Source: Mycobacterium sp. PS03-16 (GTDB taxonomy: Bacteria; Actinomycetota; Actinomycetes; Mycobacteriales; Mycobacteriaceae). Taken from it: a stretch of DNA of 64,000 bases. Below, one piece after another: positions 52,488-62,507 of the stretch. The notes below the pieces were generated by a model. The model was not told the DNA's origin. It saw only the letters and a list, made by a program, of their open reading frames with translations, and made no database searches. Location of the stretch: the NCBI RefSeq assembly GCF_004570325.1, contig NZ_SPQO01000007.1, positions 1 to 64,000 of the forward strand, read 5' to 3'. The number at the start of each line of letters is the position of its first letter. The stretch's first letter is position 1. The translations under genes and the position numbers were made by a program.

Positions 52488-53624
52488 TCAGCCGTTGCCG
52501 CAGACAGGCGTCAGGTGCACCGTGGCGTTGCCGCCGCCGCGCTTGGCCGCGAACATCGCTTCGTCGGCGCGTTCGATGACGGTGTCGAGAAGCGCCACGG
52601 GGTCTACTCCCGGAGCGGTGAAGCCGGCGACGGGCACGCAGGTGACGCCGACGCTGGCGGTGACCGCATGGGGTGCGGGCGCGGCGATGGCTTCCCGGAC
52701 CCGGTCGAATTCCCGCGCCGGGTCGCGGCCCGGCCCGGGGGCGACATCGACGATCACGAACTCCTCACCGCCGATGCGGGCCACCAGGGCCGTGCCTCGC
52801 ACCGCGGTCATGATCCGGCGTGCGCTGCGGACCAGCACGTCGTCGCCCACGGTGTGGCCAAAGGTGTCGTTCACGTCTTTGAAGCGGTCCAGATCGACGA
52901 CCATCACCGTCACCTCGGCATCCGCGGTGGCGGCGTCGCGCACCAACTCCTCGATGTGCAGGTGCAGACCGCGCCGGTTGAGCAACCCGGTCAGCGGATC
53001 GGTGACCGACACGTTCGCGTCGTTGCGCATGGCCCAGATACCGAGCTGGACACCCAGTGGTGTCGCGACGACCGGCGCCACCGCGGCCAGCGTGCTGGCC
53101 GTGAACGTCAGCGCGTCGAAGCCCGCAGCGGCCCCGGCCTGTACGGCGAACCCGGTGGTCGCCAGCAGTATCCAGAGCGCATGGGCGGCCATCACTTTGG
53201 GACCGTCGAAGAACATCAGGTACACCGAGATCATCGCGAATGCGTTGAAGCCGAACAGGCCCAGCAGCCACGACGCGTCCACCACGGCCACCGCGGCGAT
53301 TCCGATGTCGGCGGAGACGACGAACGCCAGTGAGGTGCGCCGCGACGGCCACGGCCGGGTGCACCACGCCCATGCCCACCCGAACTGCAACGCGGCGAAC
53401 AGCGCGACCACCACGCGCGAGGCCGGAGTGTCGGCGAACGGCAGCAGGATCGCCAGCGAGAGCACCGCGTTCAAACCGGTGCCCAGACCGATCAGCGTCT
53501 TGATCGCCCCGGACATCGCCCGTTTGGCGAAGTACTGCACCTGCCCGGCGTAGTCGACCGGCTCCTGCCACCACGCGCGGATGAACCGGCTGAACACCAC
53601 GACGCTGCCCGAAGTCGCCGGCAA
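52488..53624 (-). CDS. Membrane diguanylate cyclase (GGDEF), second copy
   Basis: This 378-aa protein has the same layout as the first cyclase: about six membrane helices (38-200) and a GGDEF domain with GGEEF at 285-289, DPLTGLLNRRGL and VVDLDRFKDVNDTFGHTVGDDVL. It also lacks an RxxD site. The sensor halves differ in sequence. The start is uncertain: TTG at 53624 or GTG near 53600. It is upstream of the MBL gene by 106 nt on the same strand. Confidence 0.88.
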   Translation of the reverse strand: MPATSGSVVVFSRFIRAWWQEPVDYAGQVQYFAKRAMSGAIKTLIGLGTGLNAVLSLAILLPFADTPASRVVVALFAALQFGWAWAWCTRPWPSRRTSLAFVVSADIGIAAVAVVDASWLLGLFGFNAFAMISVYLMFFDGPKVMAAHALWILLATTGFAVQAGAAAGFDALTFTASTLAAVAPVVATPLGVQLGIWAMRNDANVSVTDPLTGLLNRRGLHLHIEELVRDAATADAEVTVMVVDLDRFKDVNDTFGHTVGDDVLVRSARRIMTAVRGTALVARIGGEEFVIVDVAPGPGRDPAREFDRVREAIAAPAPHAVTASVGVTCVPVAGFTAPGVDPVALLDTVIERADEAMFAAKRGGGNATVHLTPVCGNG

Positions 53625-53727
53625 CCCGCACCCCCGTCAACCGTCCGCACCGACCCGCCCTACCGCCGTGCGGGCAAACAAAATCTGAATAGTAGTCGGT
53701 TCAATCGCGGACCGGCACCGCACGAGT

Positions 53728-54762
53728 TCACCGCAGCGAGGGGGCAGATTCCCCTGGCGCGGCGGCCGTGGTGCGGCGGATGACGAGTTCCGGGGCGAAG
53801 ACCGGGTGCGACGGTGCGCGGTCCGTCCGGTCGGCGGCGGCGACCAGGAGGTCGACGGCCGTCGCCCCGATGAGCGCGGTGGGCTGGCGAATCGAGGACA
53901 GGGGCACCACCGCGGACTGGGCGAAATCGATGTCGTCGTAGCCGATCAGCGCGATGTCGTCGGGGACCCGCAGCGCACCGAGCATGGTGAACGCCTGCAG
54001 GGCGCCGATGGCGACGAGGTCGTTGGCGCAGAACACCCCGTCGGGACGCTTGCCGGCGGGCCGCCGATGCAGCTGTTCTCCGACGGTACGTCCGGCCAGC
54101 ACGCTCAGCGTCGGCGTCTCGATCACCTCGAGTCGCGCGCCGGACACCGCGTCGACGGCCTGTTGTGCGCCGCGCAGCCGGTCGGTCACCTGGCGCAGAC
54201 CCCGAGGCCCGCCGACGAACGCGATATGGCGCCGCCCACTGTCGAGCAGGTGGCGGGTGGCCAGCCGACCGCCGGCCACATCGTCGACGGCCACGGAGTC
54301 GAACACCGTTCCCGCGCCGTCGCGGTCCACGAGCACCACCGGGGTGCCGCGCCGTCGCAGCGCGGCGAGGCGATCCAGGTTCTCGCCGAGGGGTGACACC
54401 ATCAGCCCGAACACCCGCTGCTCGGTGAAGATGTCGACGTAAGCCTGCTCCTTGGCGTCGTCGCCGTCGGAGGTGCCCAGCAGCACCGTCAGCTGGTGCA
54501 CGGCCGCCTGCTGTTCGGCGGCACGGGCGATGTCGGTGAAAAACGGGTTGCCGATGTCGAGCACCACCAGACCGGCACACCGCGACCGTCCCGCCCGCAA
54601 CTGCCGCGCGGCGTCGTTGCGGACGAACCCGAGCCGGTCGATGGCGTCGTGTACGCGGGCCACGGTGGCGGGGGAGACCTTCTCCGGGGCGTTGAGCACG
54701 TTGGAGACGGTGCCGAGGGATACCGACGCCGCGTTGGCGACGTCACGCATGCTCACGGCCAT
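53728..54762 (-). CDS. LacI family repressor of the rhamnose operon
   Basis: This 344-aa regulator has the LacI helix-turn-helix (MRDVANAASVSLGTVSNVLNAPEKVSPATVARV) and a periplasmic-binding-protein-like sugar domain (CAGLVVLDIGNPFFTDIA, GTPVVLVDRDG, IALIGYDDIDFAQ). It should bind the palindrome TGAAACGTTTCA upstream of the operon (62538-62549) and be released by a rhamnose-derived sugar. It is the last gene of the operon, 29 nt after the L-lactate dehydrogenase-like stop. Confidence 0.9.
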   Translation of the reverse strand: MAVSMRDVANAASVSLGTVSNVLNAPEKVSPATVARVHDAIDRLGFVRNDAARQLRAGRSRCAGLVVLDIGNPFFTDIARAAEQQAAVHQLTVLLGTSDGDDAKEQAYVDIFTEQRVFGLMVSPLGENLDRLAALRRRGTPVVLVDRDGAGTVFDSVAVDDVAGGRLATRHLLDSGRRHIAFVGGPRGLRQVTDRLRGAQQAVDAVSGARLEVIETPTLSVLAGRTVGEQLHRRPAGKRPDGVFCANDLVAIGALQAFTMLGALRVPDDIALIGYDDIDFAQSAVVPLSSIRQPTALIGATAVDLLVAAADRTDRAPSHPVFAPELVIRRTTAAAPGESAPSLR

Positions 54763-54791
54763 ACGTCCATCACACCAGATCGGCGTAGTCT

Positions 54792-56027
54792 TCAGCGCCG
54801 GGCACGCGGGGCCAGTCGCTCGAACTGGGTGACGTGGCCAGGTTCCAGTTCGTCGAGGGAGGCCACGCCGAGCAGGCGCATGGTGCGCGTGATCTGCTCA
54901 CGCAGGATCGCGATGGCGCGGTCGACGCCGGCCTCACCGCCGGCCATCAGGCCGTACAGGTAGGCACGCCCGACGAGGGTGAACCGGGCACCGAGTGCGA
55001 TGGAGGCCACGATGTCGGCCCCGGACATGATGCCGGTGTCGAGCATGATCTCGGTGCGGTCGCCGACCGCGGCGGCGACGCCGGGGAGGAGGTGGAACGG
55101 GATCGGGGCCCGATCGAGTTGACGCCCACCGTGATTGGACAGCACCAGGCCGTCGACGCCCAGGTCGGTCACCGCGATCGCGTCCTCGACCGTCTGGATG
55201 CCCTTGACCACGAGCTTGCCCGGCCACTGGGCTTTGATCCAGGCCAGATCCTCGAATGTGACGGCGGGATCGAACATCGTGTCGAGCAATTCGGCGACGG
55301 TGCCCGACCACCGGTCCAGCGACGCGAACGCGAGCGGTTCGGTGGTCAGGAAGTCGATCCACCACTGCGGGCGGGGAACCGCGTTGAGCACCGTCTTCGC
55401 GGTCAGGGCGGGCGGGATCGACATGCCGTTGCGTTTGTCGCGCAGGCGCGCTCCGGCCACCGGCACGTCGACGGTCACCAGCATCGTGTCGAATCCTGCG
55501 TTCGCGGCGCGGTCGACCAGCGCCATCGACCGGTCGCGGTCTTTCCACATGTACAGCTGGAACCAGTTGCGCCCGTGCCGGTTCACGGACTTGACGTCTT
55601 CGATCGATGCGGTGCCCATGGTCGAGAGCGAGAACGGAATGCCGGCGCGGCCTGCCGCGCGGGCGCCGGCGTACTCGCCTTCGGTCTGCATCATCCGGGT
55701 GAAGCCGGTCGGCGCGATCCCGAACGGCAGTTCGGACCGGCCGCCGAGGACCGTGCAACTGGTATCCACCTTCGACACGTCGCGCAGGATGGCCGGATGG
55801 AACTCGATGTCGCAGAATGCCTGTCGCGCCCGCGCGAGGGACAGTTCGGCCTCGGCGGAGCCGTCGGTGTAGTCGAAGGCCGCCCGCGGGGTGCGGCGTT
55901 TCGCGATGGCGCGCAGGTCCTCGATGGTCAACGCCCGGTTGAGCCGCCGGGTGCGGGCGTTGAGCTCGGGCTTCCTGAACTGCATCAGGGGCGCGAGATC
56001 GCGGACGCGGGGGACGCGACGTTTCAC
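54792..56027 (-). CDS. lldD: FMN-dependent alpha-hydroxy acid (L-lactate) dehydrogenase
   Basis: This 411-aa protein belongs to the L-lactate dehydrogenase/glycolate oxidase family with an FMN barrel: [87 protein letters not shown] (active-site His) and [20 protein letters not shown]. In this operon it fits oxidation of L-lactate, from lactaldehyde, to pyruvate. It starts with GTG overlapping the rhaB stop by 4 nt (GTGA). Confidence 0.9.
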   Translation of the reverse strand: MKRRVPRVRDLAPLMQFRKPELNARTRRLNRALTIEDLRAIAKRRTPRAAFDYTDGSAEAELSLARARQAFCDIEFHPAILRDVSKVDTSCTVLGGRSELPFGIAPTGFTRMMQTEGEYAGARAAGRAGIPFSLSTMGTASIEDVKSVNRHGRNWFQLYMWKDRDRSMALVDRAANAGFDTMLVTVDVPVAGARLRDKRNGMSIPPALTAKTVLNAVPRPQWWIDFLTTEPLAFASLDRWSGTVAELLDTMFDPAVTFEDLAWIKAQWPGKLVVKGIQTVEDAIAVTDLGVDGLVLSNHGGRQLDRAPIPFHLLPGVAAAVGDRTEIMLDTGIMSGADIVASIALGARFTLVGRAYLYGLMAGGEAGVDRAIAILREQITRTMRLLGVASLDELEPGHVTQFERLAPRARR

Positions 56028-57496
56028 GATGTGGCCTTTCCCGCTCCCACCGGAGGGATTCCGGTGCGGGCTGCGGTGGTCGACGTTCGGGGGAGGTACC
56101 GCTGAGCCGGAAAGCTCGCGCCGACACGGTGGCGCAGGGCTTCGAGATCACCGGTGATCAGGTGGTGGGCGCGCGCGGTGACCAGGACGTTGCCCAGGGC
56201 GGTGGCCTCGACGGGCCCGGCCAGCACGGGCAGGCCGAGCCGGTCTGCGGTGAGCTGGCACAGCAGCCGGTTCTGCGAGCCGCCGCCGACGAGGTGGACC
56301 GTGCGCACCGGTACGCCGGACAGTTCGGCGGCCTGACGTACCTTGTCGGCGAAGGCAGCAGCCAGGCTCTCCACGATGACGCGGACGAGTTCGGGGTGCG
56401 TCGTCGGTACCCGCAGACCGCGTTCGTCGTACCACGCGCGGATCCGGCCCGGCATGTCACCGGGCGGGGCGAAGCGGGCATCGGCGGTGTCGAAGACATC
56501 GAGCCCCGTGGGTACCTCGGCGGCCTGAGCGAGCAGTTCGGACAGGTCCGCACGCTCGCCGTCGCGCTCGAACTGGCGGATCGTCTCGCTGAGCAGCCAC
56601 AGGCCCATGACGTTGTGGAGATACCGGATGCGGCCGTCCGCGCCCACCTCGTTGGTGAAGTTGGCGCGCCGGCCGGCCTCGCTCAGGACGGGCTGCGGGA
56701 GCTCGACGCCGACCAGACCCCAGGTGCCGCACGAGATGTAGGCCGCCGACGTGGGATCCATCGGGACGGCGACCACCGCCGACGCCGTGTCGTGCGATGC
56801 GGTGGTGGTCACCGAGACCGCCGTGTCGAGCCCGAGGGTGCCGGCGAGGTCGGGCAGCACGGGACCCAGCACGGTTCCGGGGTCGACGACCGGGGGGAAG
56901 AGACCCGACGGCACGCCCAGCACGTCGCACAGCTCGCTGTCCCAGTGCCCGCCGGTGTGCAACAGCCCGGTGGTCGACGCGTTGGTGCGTTCGGTGGCCA
57001 GGCGACCGGTGAGCCAGTACCCGATGAGATCGGGGATCAGCAGTGCGCGGTCGGCCACCGTGAGGCGATCCTCCGCGGCGAGCTGGTAGACCGTGGTGAA
57101 GGGCAGGTACTGCAATCCATTGCGGCGGTAGAGGTCCGCGTGGCCGATCCGGTCGTGGACGGCGGCGGCGCCCTGCTCACAGCGGACGTCGCGGTAGTGG
57201 TGCGGCAACCCGAGCAGCGCCCCGTCGCGGAGCAGCCCGTAGTCGACGGCCCAGGAGTCCACCGCGACGGCCACCAGATCCTCCGCGCGCCGGGCGGCCT
57301 CGGCCAGCCCCGCGCACGCCGCCCGGAACAGACCCGGAGCATCGGTGTGCATGGCGGTGCGGTGGCCGTTCCACAGGTAGACCGGCTCGTTCGGGAACCG
57401 GGCTACCTGCTCGACGGCGATGCGCTCCCCGGTGATGTCGGCGAGCATGACGCGGCCGCTGGTCGCACCGAGATCGATCGCGGCGACCTGGCTCAT
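56024..57496 (-). CDS. rhaB: Rhamnulokinase
   Basis: This 490-aa FGGY-type kinase has [17 protein letters not shown] at its N terminus, [13 protein letters not shown], the loop [12 protein letters not shown] and [33 protein letters not shown] near the C terminus. It phosphorylates L-rhamnulose to the 1-phosphate. ATG at 57496 is chosen for its GAGGAG 9 nt ahead; an upstream ATG at 57517 adds seven residues. It overlaps lldD. Confidence 0.92.
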   Translation of the reverse strand: MSQVAAIDLGATSGRVMLADITGERIAVEQVARFPNEPVYLWNGHRTAMHTDAPGLFRAACAGLAEAARRAEDLVAVAVDSWAVDYGLLRDGALLGLPHHYRDVRCEQGAAAVHDRIGHADLYRRNGLQYLPFTTVYQLAAEDRLTVADRALLIPDLIGYWLTGRLATERTNASTTGLLHTGGHWDSELCDVLGVPSGLFPPVVDPGTVLGPVLPDLAGTLGLDTAVSVTTTASHDTASAVVAVPMDPTSAAYISCGTWGLVGVELPQPVLSEAGRRANFTNEVGADGRIRYLHNVMGLWLLSETIRQFERDGERADLSELLAQAAEVPTGLDVFDTADARFAPPGDMPGRIRAWYDERGLRVPTTHPELVRVIVESLAAAFADKVRQAAELSGVPVRTVHLVGGGSQNRLLCQLTADRLGLPVLAGPVEATALGNVLVTARAHHLITGDLEALRHRVGASFPAQRYLPRTSTTAARTGIPPVGAGKATS

Positions 57497-57509
57497 CGGT
57501 TCAATCTCC

Positions 57510-57559
57510 TCGCGCAAGCGCTCATCGGTGCCGCCATCTCTTCGCGCAAGCGCTCATCG
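57510..57559. repeat. Tandem duplication of the rhaB start region
   Basis: An 18-bp sequence TCGCGCAAGCGCTCATCG occurs at 57510-57527 and at 57542-57559, spaced by 32 bp. On the minus strand each copy carries ATGAGCGCTTGCGCGA, so the rhaB-type ATGAGC start appears three times in a row (57555, 57523 and the true one at 57496). Only the last leads into a long gene. Confidence 0.65.
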
Positions 57560-59599
57560 CAAGAAGGCCGCCGCGACGCCCGCGTCCACCGGCACGTGCA
57601 AACCCGTGGTGTGGGAGAAGTCCGACGTGCACAGCGCGAACGCGGCATTGGCGATGTTCTCCGGCAGCACCTCGCGCTTGAGCAGTGTGCGCTGCGCGTA
57701 GTACTTGCCGAGATCCTCCTCGGCGACGCCGTACACCGCGGCCCGCTTGGCGCCCCACCCGCCGGCGAAGATGCCCGACCCCCGCACGACACCGTCGGGG
57801 TTGATGCCGTTGACCTTGACGCCGTACTCGCCGAGCTCGGCGGCCAGCAGCCGCACCTGGTGGGCCTGATCGGCTTTCGTCGCGGAGTAGGCGATGTTGT
57901 TGGGGCCGGCGAACACCGAGTTCTTCGACGAGATGTAGATGATGTCCCCGCCGAGCTTCTGGTCGATCAGTGCGCGGGCCGCCGCCTTGGACACCAGGAA
58001 CGATCCGCGGGCCATCACGTTGTGCTGCAGGTCCCAGTCCGCGGCGGTGGTCTCCAGCAGCGACTTCGACAGCGACAGGCCGGCGTTGTTGACCACGATG
58101 TCGACACCGCCGAACGCCAGCGCCGTCGCATCGATGGCGGCCTGCACCGCATCCTCGTCGGTCACATCCGCGGCGATTCCGACGGCCACGTCGCTGTTCC
58201 CGATCTCTTCGGCAGCAGCGCGGGCCTTCTCGGCGTCGAGATCGGCGATCACCACGCAGGCGCCCTCGGCGGCCAACCGCGTCGCGATGGCTTTGCCGAT
58301 GCCCGACGCGGCCCCGGTGACCAGGGCGATCCGGGTGGCGAGCGGCTTGGGCTTGGGCATGCGCGCCAGCTTGGCCTCTTCGAGCGCCCAGTACTCGATG
58401 CGGAACTTCTCCGACTCGTCGATCGGGGCGTAGGTCGAGATCGCCTCGGCGCCGCGCATCACGTTGGTGGCGTTGAGGTAGAACTCGCCGGCCACGCGCG
58501 CGGTCTGCTTGTCCTTGCCGTAGCTGAACATGCCGACCCCCGGGATCAGCACGATCGCCGGGTCGGCGCCGCGCATCGCCGGGCTGTCCGCGGTCGCGTA
58601 CCGCTCGTAGTACGCGCGGTAGTCCTCGCGGTAGGCCGCGTGCAGCTCAGCCAGCCGGGCCTTGCAGTCCTCGACGGTCGCGTCGGCCGGCAGGTCGAGC
58701 ACCAGCGGTTTGACCTTGGTGCGCAGGAAGTGGTCGGGGCAGCTGGTGCCCAGCGCGGCCAGCCGAGGGTGCTCGGCGGCGGCCAGGAACTCCAGTACCG
58801 GTGCGGCGTCGGTGAAGTGACCGACCTGGGGCTTGTCGGTCGAGGCCAGACCGCGGATGAACGGGGCCAGCGCGGCGGCCTTGGCGCGGCGTTCGTCGTC
58901 GGGCAGGGCGCCGTAGCCGGGCAGCGGCGCGCCGAACGGCTCATTCTTGCCGTTGGCCGCGATGAACTCGGCAGCGGTCTCGATGATCTCCAGGGAGTGG
59001 GCCTCGGCCTGCTCGGAGGTGTCCCCCCATGCGGTGATGCCGTGCCCGCCCAGGATGCACCCGATCGCCCGCGGGTGGCGGCGTTTGATCTCGGCGATGT
59101 CCAGTCCGAGCTGGAAGCCCGGCCTGCGCCACGGCACCCACACCACGCGCTCACCGAAGATCTTCTCCGTCAGGGACTCTCCGTCGGCGGCCGTCGCGAT
59201 CGCGATACCGGAGTCGGGGTGCAGGTGGTCGACGTGTGCCGCGTCGACCAGTCCGTGCATCGCGGTGTCGATCGAGGGTGCGGCACCGCCCTTGCCGTGC
59301 AGGCAGTAGTCGAACGCGGCGACCATCTCGTCCTCACGGTCCACGCCCGGGTAGACGTCGACAAGTGCGCGCATCCGGTCGAGCCGAAGCACGGCCAGTC
59401 CCTTCTCGGTGAGCGTGCCCAGGTCTCCGCCCGAACCCTTCACCCAGAGCAGGTCGACGTCCTCGCCGGTCACCGGGTCGGTGCCGGTGCCCTTGGCGGA
59501 GGTGTTACCGCCGGCGTAGTTGGTGTTCCTGGGGTCGGAGCCGAGGCGGTTGGACCGCGAGATCAGCTCGGAGACGGTCTTTTCGGCGGTATCGGTCAT
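57554..59599 (-). CDS. Bifunctional rhamnulose-1-phosphate aldolase/L-lactaldehyde dehydrogenase (RhaEW type)
   Basis: This 681-aa protein has an N-terminal class II aldolase/adducin domain (about 1-400) with NYAGGNTSAKG, VDHLHPDSGIAI and ILGGHGITAWG giving zinc His, and a C-terminal SDR domain (about 425-680) with IALVTGAASGIGKAIA, NNAG and YSATK. It splits L-rhamnulose 1-phosphate into DHAP and L-lactaldehyde and oxidises the latter to L-lactate. ATG at 59599; GGGGAGCG ahead. Only 4 nt separate it from the rhaI stop. Confidence 0.92.
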   Translation of the reverse strand: MTDTAEKTVSELISRSNRLGSDPRNTNYAGGNTSAKGTGTDPVTGEDVDLLWVKGSGGDLGTLTEKGLAVLRLDRMRALVDVYPGVDREDEMVAAFDYCLHGKGGAAPSIDTAMHGLVDAAHVDHLHPDSGIAIATAADGESLTEKIFGERVVWVPWRRPGFQLGLDIAEIKRRHPRAIGCILGGHGITAWGDTSEQAEAHSLEIIETAAEFIAANGKNEPFGAPLPGYGALPDDERRAKAAALAPFIRGLASTDKPQVGHFTDAAPVLEFLAAAEHPRLAALGTSCPDHFLRTKVKPLVLDLPADATVEDCKARLAELHAAYREDYRAYYERYATADSPAMRGADPAIVLIPGVGMFSYGKDKQTARVAGEFYLNATNVMRGAEAISTYAPIDESEKFRIEYWALEEAKLARMPKPKPLATRIALVTGAASGIGKAIATRLAAEGACVVIADLDAEKARAAAEEIGNSDVAVGIAADVTDEDAVQAAIDATALAFGGVDIVVNNAGLSLSKSLLETTAADWDLQHNVMARGSFLVSKAAARALIDQKLGGDIIYISSKNSVFAGPNNIAYSATKADQAHQVRLLAAELGEYGVKVNGINPDGVVRGSGIFAGGWGAKRAAVYGVAEEDLGKYYAQRTLLKREVLPENIANAAFALCTSDFSHTTGLHVPVDAGVAAAFLR

Positions 59600-59603
59600 T
59601 GCG

Positions 59604-60767
59604 TCACGCTCCCCACGAGGATTGAGTTCCGCCGACACGCTCGGCGGTGATGCGGGCCTGGTATCCGCTGTCGCGGAAGGCGGCCATCGGGTCTTCGGGC
59701 AGTCCGCGCTCGGCGCGCCGCTGCGCGAGCGCGGGGCGGACATCGGTGTAGAAGGCGTCCATCATGATCGCGTTGGCGCCCAGCACGTCGCCGTCGTCCT
59801 GCGCCGCGCGCAGGGCCTCGGTGTCGACGAGCAGCGTGCGGGCGGTCATCTCCTGCACGTTGAGCACCGACCGGATCTGACCGGGGATCTTCTCCTCGAC
59901 GTTGTGGCACTGGTCGAGCATCAACACCACCGGCGAGTGCGCGTCGAGCGCGCCGCCACGCACCACCTCGAACATGATGCGGAAGAGCTGGAACGGATCG
60001 GCCGCGCCGACGATCAGGTCGTCGTCGGCGTAAAACCGCGAATTGAAGTCGAATGAGCCGAGCTTGGTGAGCCGCAGCAGCTGCGCCACGATGAACTCGA
60101 TGTTGGTGCCCGGCGCGTGGTGGCCGGTGTCCAGGCACACCACCGCGCGCTCGCCGAGGGCGCAGACGTGGGCGTAGGCCGTGCCCCAGTCGGGCACGTC
60201 GGTCATGTACATGGCGGGTTCGAAGAACTTGTACTCCAGGACGAGTCGCTGCTGCTCACCGATGTGCTGGTAGATCGTCGCGAGCGATTCGGCCAGCCGG
60301 TCCTGTCGGCCACGGATGTCGCCCTGGCCGGGGTAGTTGGTGCCGTCGGCCAGCCAGATCTTGAGGTCGCGGGACCCGGTCTGGTGCATCACCTCGATGC
60401 AGTCGAGGTGATGGTCGATGGCCTTCTGCCGGATCGCCTTGTCGGTGTGGGTCAGGCTGCCGAACTTGTAGTCGTCGTCCTGGAACGTGTTGGAGTTGAT
60501 GGTGCCGAGCCGCACTCCGAGGTCCTGTGCGTAGTCCGACAGCGCGCGGTAGTCGTCGACGCGGTCCCACGGGATGTGCAGCGCCACGGACGGCGCCAGG
60601 CCGGTGAGGCGGTGCACCTGCGCCGCGTCGGCGATCTTCTCCCGGACGTCGCGGGGGGTGCCCGGCGTGCCGAACACCTTGAATCGCGTGCCGGAGTTAC
60701 CGAACGCCCAGGAGGGCAGCTCGATCTGCAGATTGTCCAGAACGGTGTCGGTGAAGTCATGCATCAT
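59604..60767 (-). CDS. rhaI: L-rhamnose isomerase
   Basis: This 387-aa protein is of the RhaI TIM-barrel type that converts L-rhamnose to L-rhamnulose. Metal ligands appear in VLEYKFFEPAMYMTDVPDWG (Glu), VCLDTGHHAPGTN (Asp and His) and FDFNSRFYADDDLIVGAADPFQ. It is not the E. coli RhaA type. It starts 10 nt after the transporter stop, in line with operon expression. Confidence 0.92.
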   Translation of the reverse strand: MMHDFTDTVLDNLQIELPSWAFGNSGTRFKVFGTPGTPRDVREKIADAAQVHRLTGLAPSVALHIPWDRVDDYRALSDYAQDLGVRLGTINSNTFQDDDYKFGSLTHTDKAIRQKAIDHHLDCIEVMHQTGSRDLKIWLADGTNYPGQGDIRGRQDRLAESLATIYQHIGEQQRLVLEYKFFEPAMYMTDVPDWGTAYAHVCALGERAVVCLDTGHHAPGTNIEFIVAQLLRLTKLGSFDFNSRFYADDDLIVGAADPFQLFRIMFEVVRGGALDAHSPVVLMLDQCHNVEEKIPGQIRSVLNVQEMTARTLLVDTEALRAAQDDGDVLGANAIMMDAFYTDVRPALAQRRAERGLPEDPMAAFRDSGYQARITAERVGGTQSSWGA

Positions 60768-60776
60768 CGGTGGTCC

Positions 60777-62096
60777 TCAGGCGGTGGCGGTGGACGGTGC
60801 GGATGCGGCGGGGCTCACCGGCGACCCGTAGCGTTCGGTCTCGATCTGCTGCAAGGTCTTTCCCTGGGTCTTCGGGGCCCAAACGGCGCCGATGATCAGG
60901 GCGACGGTGAGCAGACCGACCAGCAGGGCGCCCACCCAGGTGAGCCCGATGACGGCGAGCATGGTGGGGAAGAAGTAGCTGAGCAGACCGGTGGCGGTGC
61001 GCACCACGAAGAACATGGTGCCCTGCGCGCTGGCGCGGTACGGGGTGGCGAACAGTTCGCTGGCCCACAGGCTGTAGAACGCCTGCGCGCCGATGCCCGA
61101 GGACACACCCCACAGGATCGCGAAGATCAGCATGGTGGCGATGCCGCTGTCGGTGAAGGCGACCAGGACGATCCACCCGGCGATGCCCAGTGCGGCGCCG
61201 AAGCTGTAGAGCGCCCGCTGTGACACCCGGTCGGCGTACCGCATGAAGCCGAAATACGTTGCGGCGACGGTGCAACCCCACACCAGCACCTGCAGCAGGT
61301 TCTGCTGGACGGGGCTGTGCAGGCCGGCGGTGTCGTAGACGCGGGGCATGAAGATGCCGGCCTGGCCTGCGACGGTGTTCCAGAACAGGTAGATGCCGCC
61401 GAGGAACAGCAGGGCGGTGATGTTGACCTTGCGGGAGAACAGGCCGCGCAGACCGCGCACCCCGACGCTCGACGCGAGTTCGCGGGTCTCGTTGACGCTT
61501 TCGTCCTGCCAGATCTGTGATTCCGCCAGGCCCTGCCGGACCCACCAGACGACCGCCGCCACCACGAACAGGTGCAGGAAGATCAGCCGCGAGCCGAGCA
61601 ATTCCAGCGGGGCGAGCGCGGCGGCCAGCGCAAAGCCGATGAACGGACCGACCGACCAGGCCAGTTGCGCGGTGCCGACGTGCTTGGCGCGCTCCACCGA
61701 CGGCGCCTGCTCGGCGATGTAGGTCCACGAGGCGGGCACTCCGGCACCCACGGCGATGCCCGTGATGACGAAGGCGGCCAGCAGCATGGTGAAGTTGAGG
61801 GCGAACGCGGCCAGCAGCACGCCCACCATGTAGACGAGCAGGTCGTAGGTGTAGATGGCTTTGCGGCCGAACCGGTCGCACAGCGGGCCGCCGAGGATGG
61901 CGCCGATCGCGGCGCCGAAGGCGTTGGCGCTCAGCGCGGCCAGCAGGCCGACCGCGAAGTTGCTGATGCCGAACTCCGCCTGCCAGAAACCGAGGCTGGT
62001 GGCGATCGCGATGATCGAGCCGGCCTCGATGTAATTCGACATGGCGACCGCGATGGTGGCTCGCCAGCCGGTTGTGGAGTGAGCTCCGATCTTCAT
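60777..62096 (-). CDS. MFS transporter, probable L-rhamnose uptake
   Basis: This 439-aa MFS protein has twelve predicted helices and the A-motif-like GGPLCDRFGRKAIYTYDLL after helix 2. A second MFS motif is weak. It belongs to the sugar-porter-like group and should bring rhamnose in by proton symport; its place between rhaM and rhaI supports that. The ATG is at 62096. Confidence 0.88.
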   Translation of the reverse strand: MKIGAHSTTGWRATIAVAMSNYIEAGSIIAIATSLGFWQAEFGISNFAVGLLAALSANAFGAAIGAILGGPLCDRFGRKAIYTYDLLVYMVGVLLAAFALNFTMLLAAFVITGIAVGAGVPASWTYIAEQAPSVERAKHVGTAQLAWSVGPFIGFALAAALAPLELLGSRLIFLHLFVVAAVVWWVRQGLAESQIWQDESVNETRELASSVGVRGLRGLFSRKVNITALLFLGGIYLFWNTVAGQAGIFMPRVYDTAGLHSPVQQNLLQVLVWGCTVAATYFGFMRYADRVSQRALYSFGAALGIAGWIVLVAFTDSGIATMLIFAILWGVSSGIGAQAFYSLWASELFATPYRASAQGTMFFVVRTATGLLSYFFPTMLAVIGLTWVGALLVGLLTVALIIGAVWAPKTQGKTLQQIETERYGSPVSPAASAPSTATA

Positions 62097-62159
62097 GGGC
62101 AGTCCTCGTGGTTCGGGTGGTCAGGGGAGGGGGGTCAGGGGGAGGGGCAGAAGAGGTGG

Positions 62160-62507
62160 TCAGCAGAGGTGGAAGTACTCGGTGAGCCGCTGGCGGACCG
62201 TATCGGGGTTGGCGCCGCGATCGCCGGTCACTGCGGGCCGGAAGAAGTCAGACATGCGGGCCTGCCAGCGCTCGTTGACGTCGGTCTGTTCGATCAGGGC
62301 GCTGGCGCGGTCGAAGTCCTCGGTCTCGAGGTAGCCCACCACCATGCCGTCGTCGGGCCGCAGGAACAGCGAGTAGTTGCGCCAGCCGGCGTCCCGCAGT
62401 GCGTCGAGCATCTCCGGCCACACCTGCTCATGGGCGGCCAGATAGTCATCCACCCGGTCGGGCTTGAGGTACATCACGAAACACACGCGTTGCAAGGTGT
62501 CGGGCAT
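62160..62507 (-). CDS. rhaM: L-rhamnose mutarotase
   Basis: This 115-aa protein is a dimeric alpha-beta-barrel-type RhaM: MPDTLQRVCFVMYLKPDRVDDYLAAHEQVWPEMLDALRDAGWRNYSLFLRPDDGMVVGYLETEDF, with the conserved His in AAHEQVWPE and Tyr in NYSLF. It interconverts the alpha and beta anomers of L-rhamnose. First gene of the operon; GGAGG is 7 nt before the ATG. Confidence 0.92.
   Translation of the reverse strand: MPDTLQRVCFVMYLKPDRVDDYLAAHEQVWPEMLDALRDAGWRNYSLFLRPDDGMVVGYLETEDFDRASALIEQTDVNERWQARMSDFFRPAVTGDRGANPDTVRQRLTEYFHLC

Noticed and set aside
56129..59650. A 1173-codon open frame antisense to rhaB and the aldolase/dehydrogenase
   Set aside because: High-GC codon bias on the other strand leaves this frame open; it has no motif or ribosome site and both sense genes are clear.
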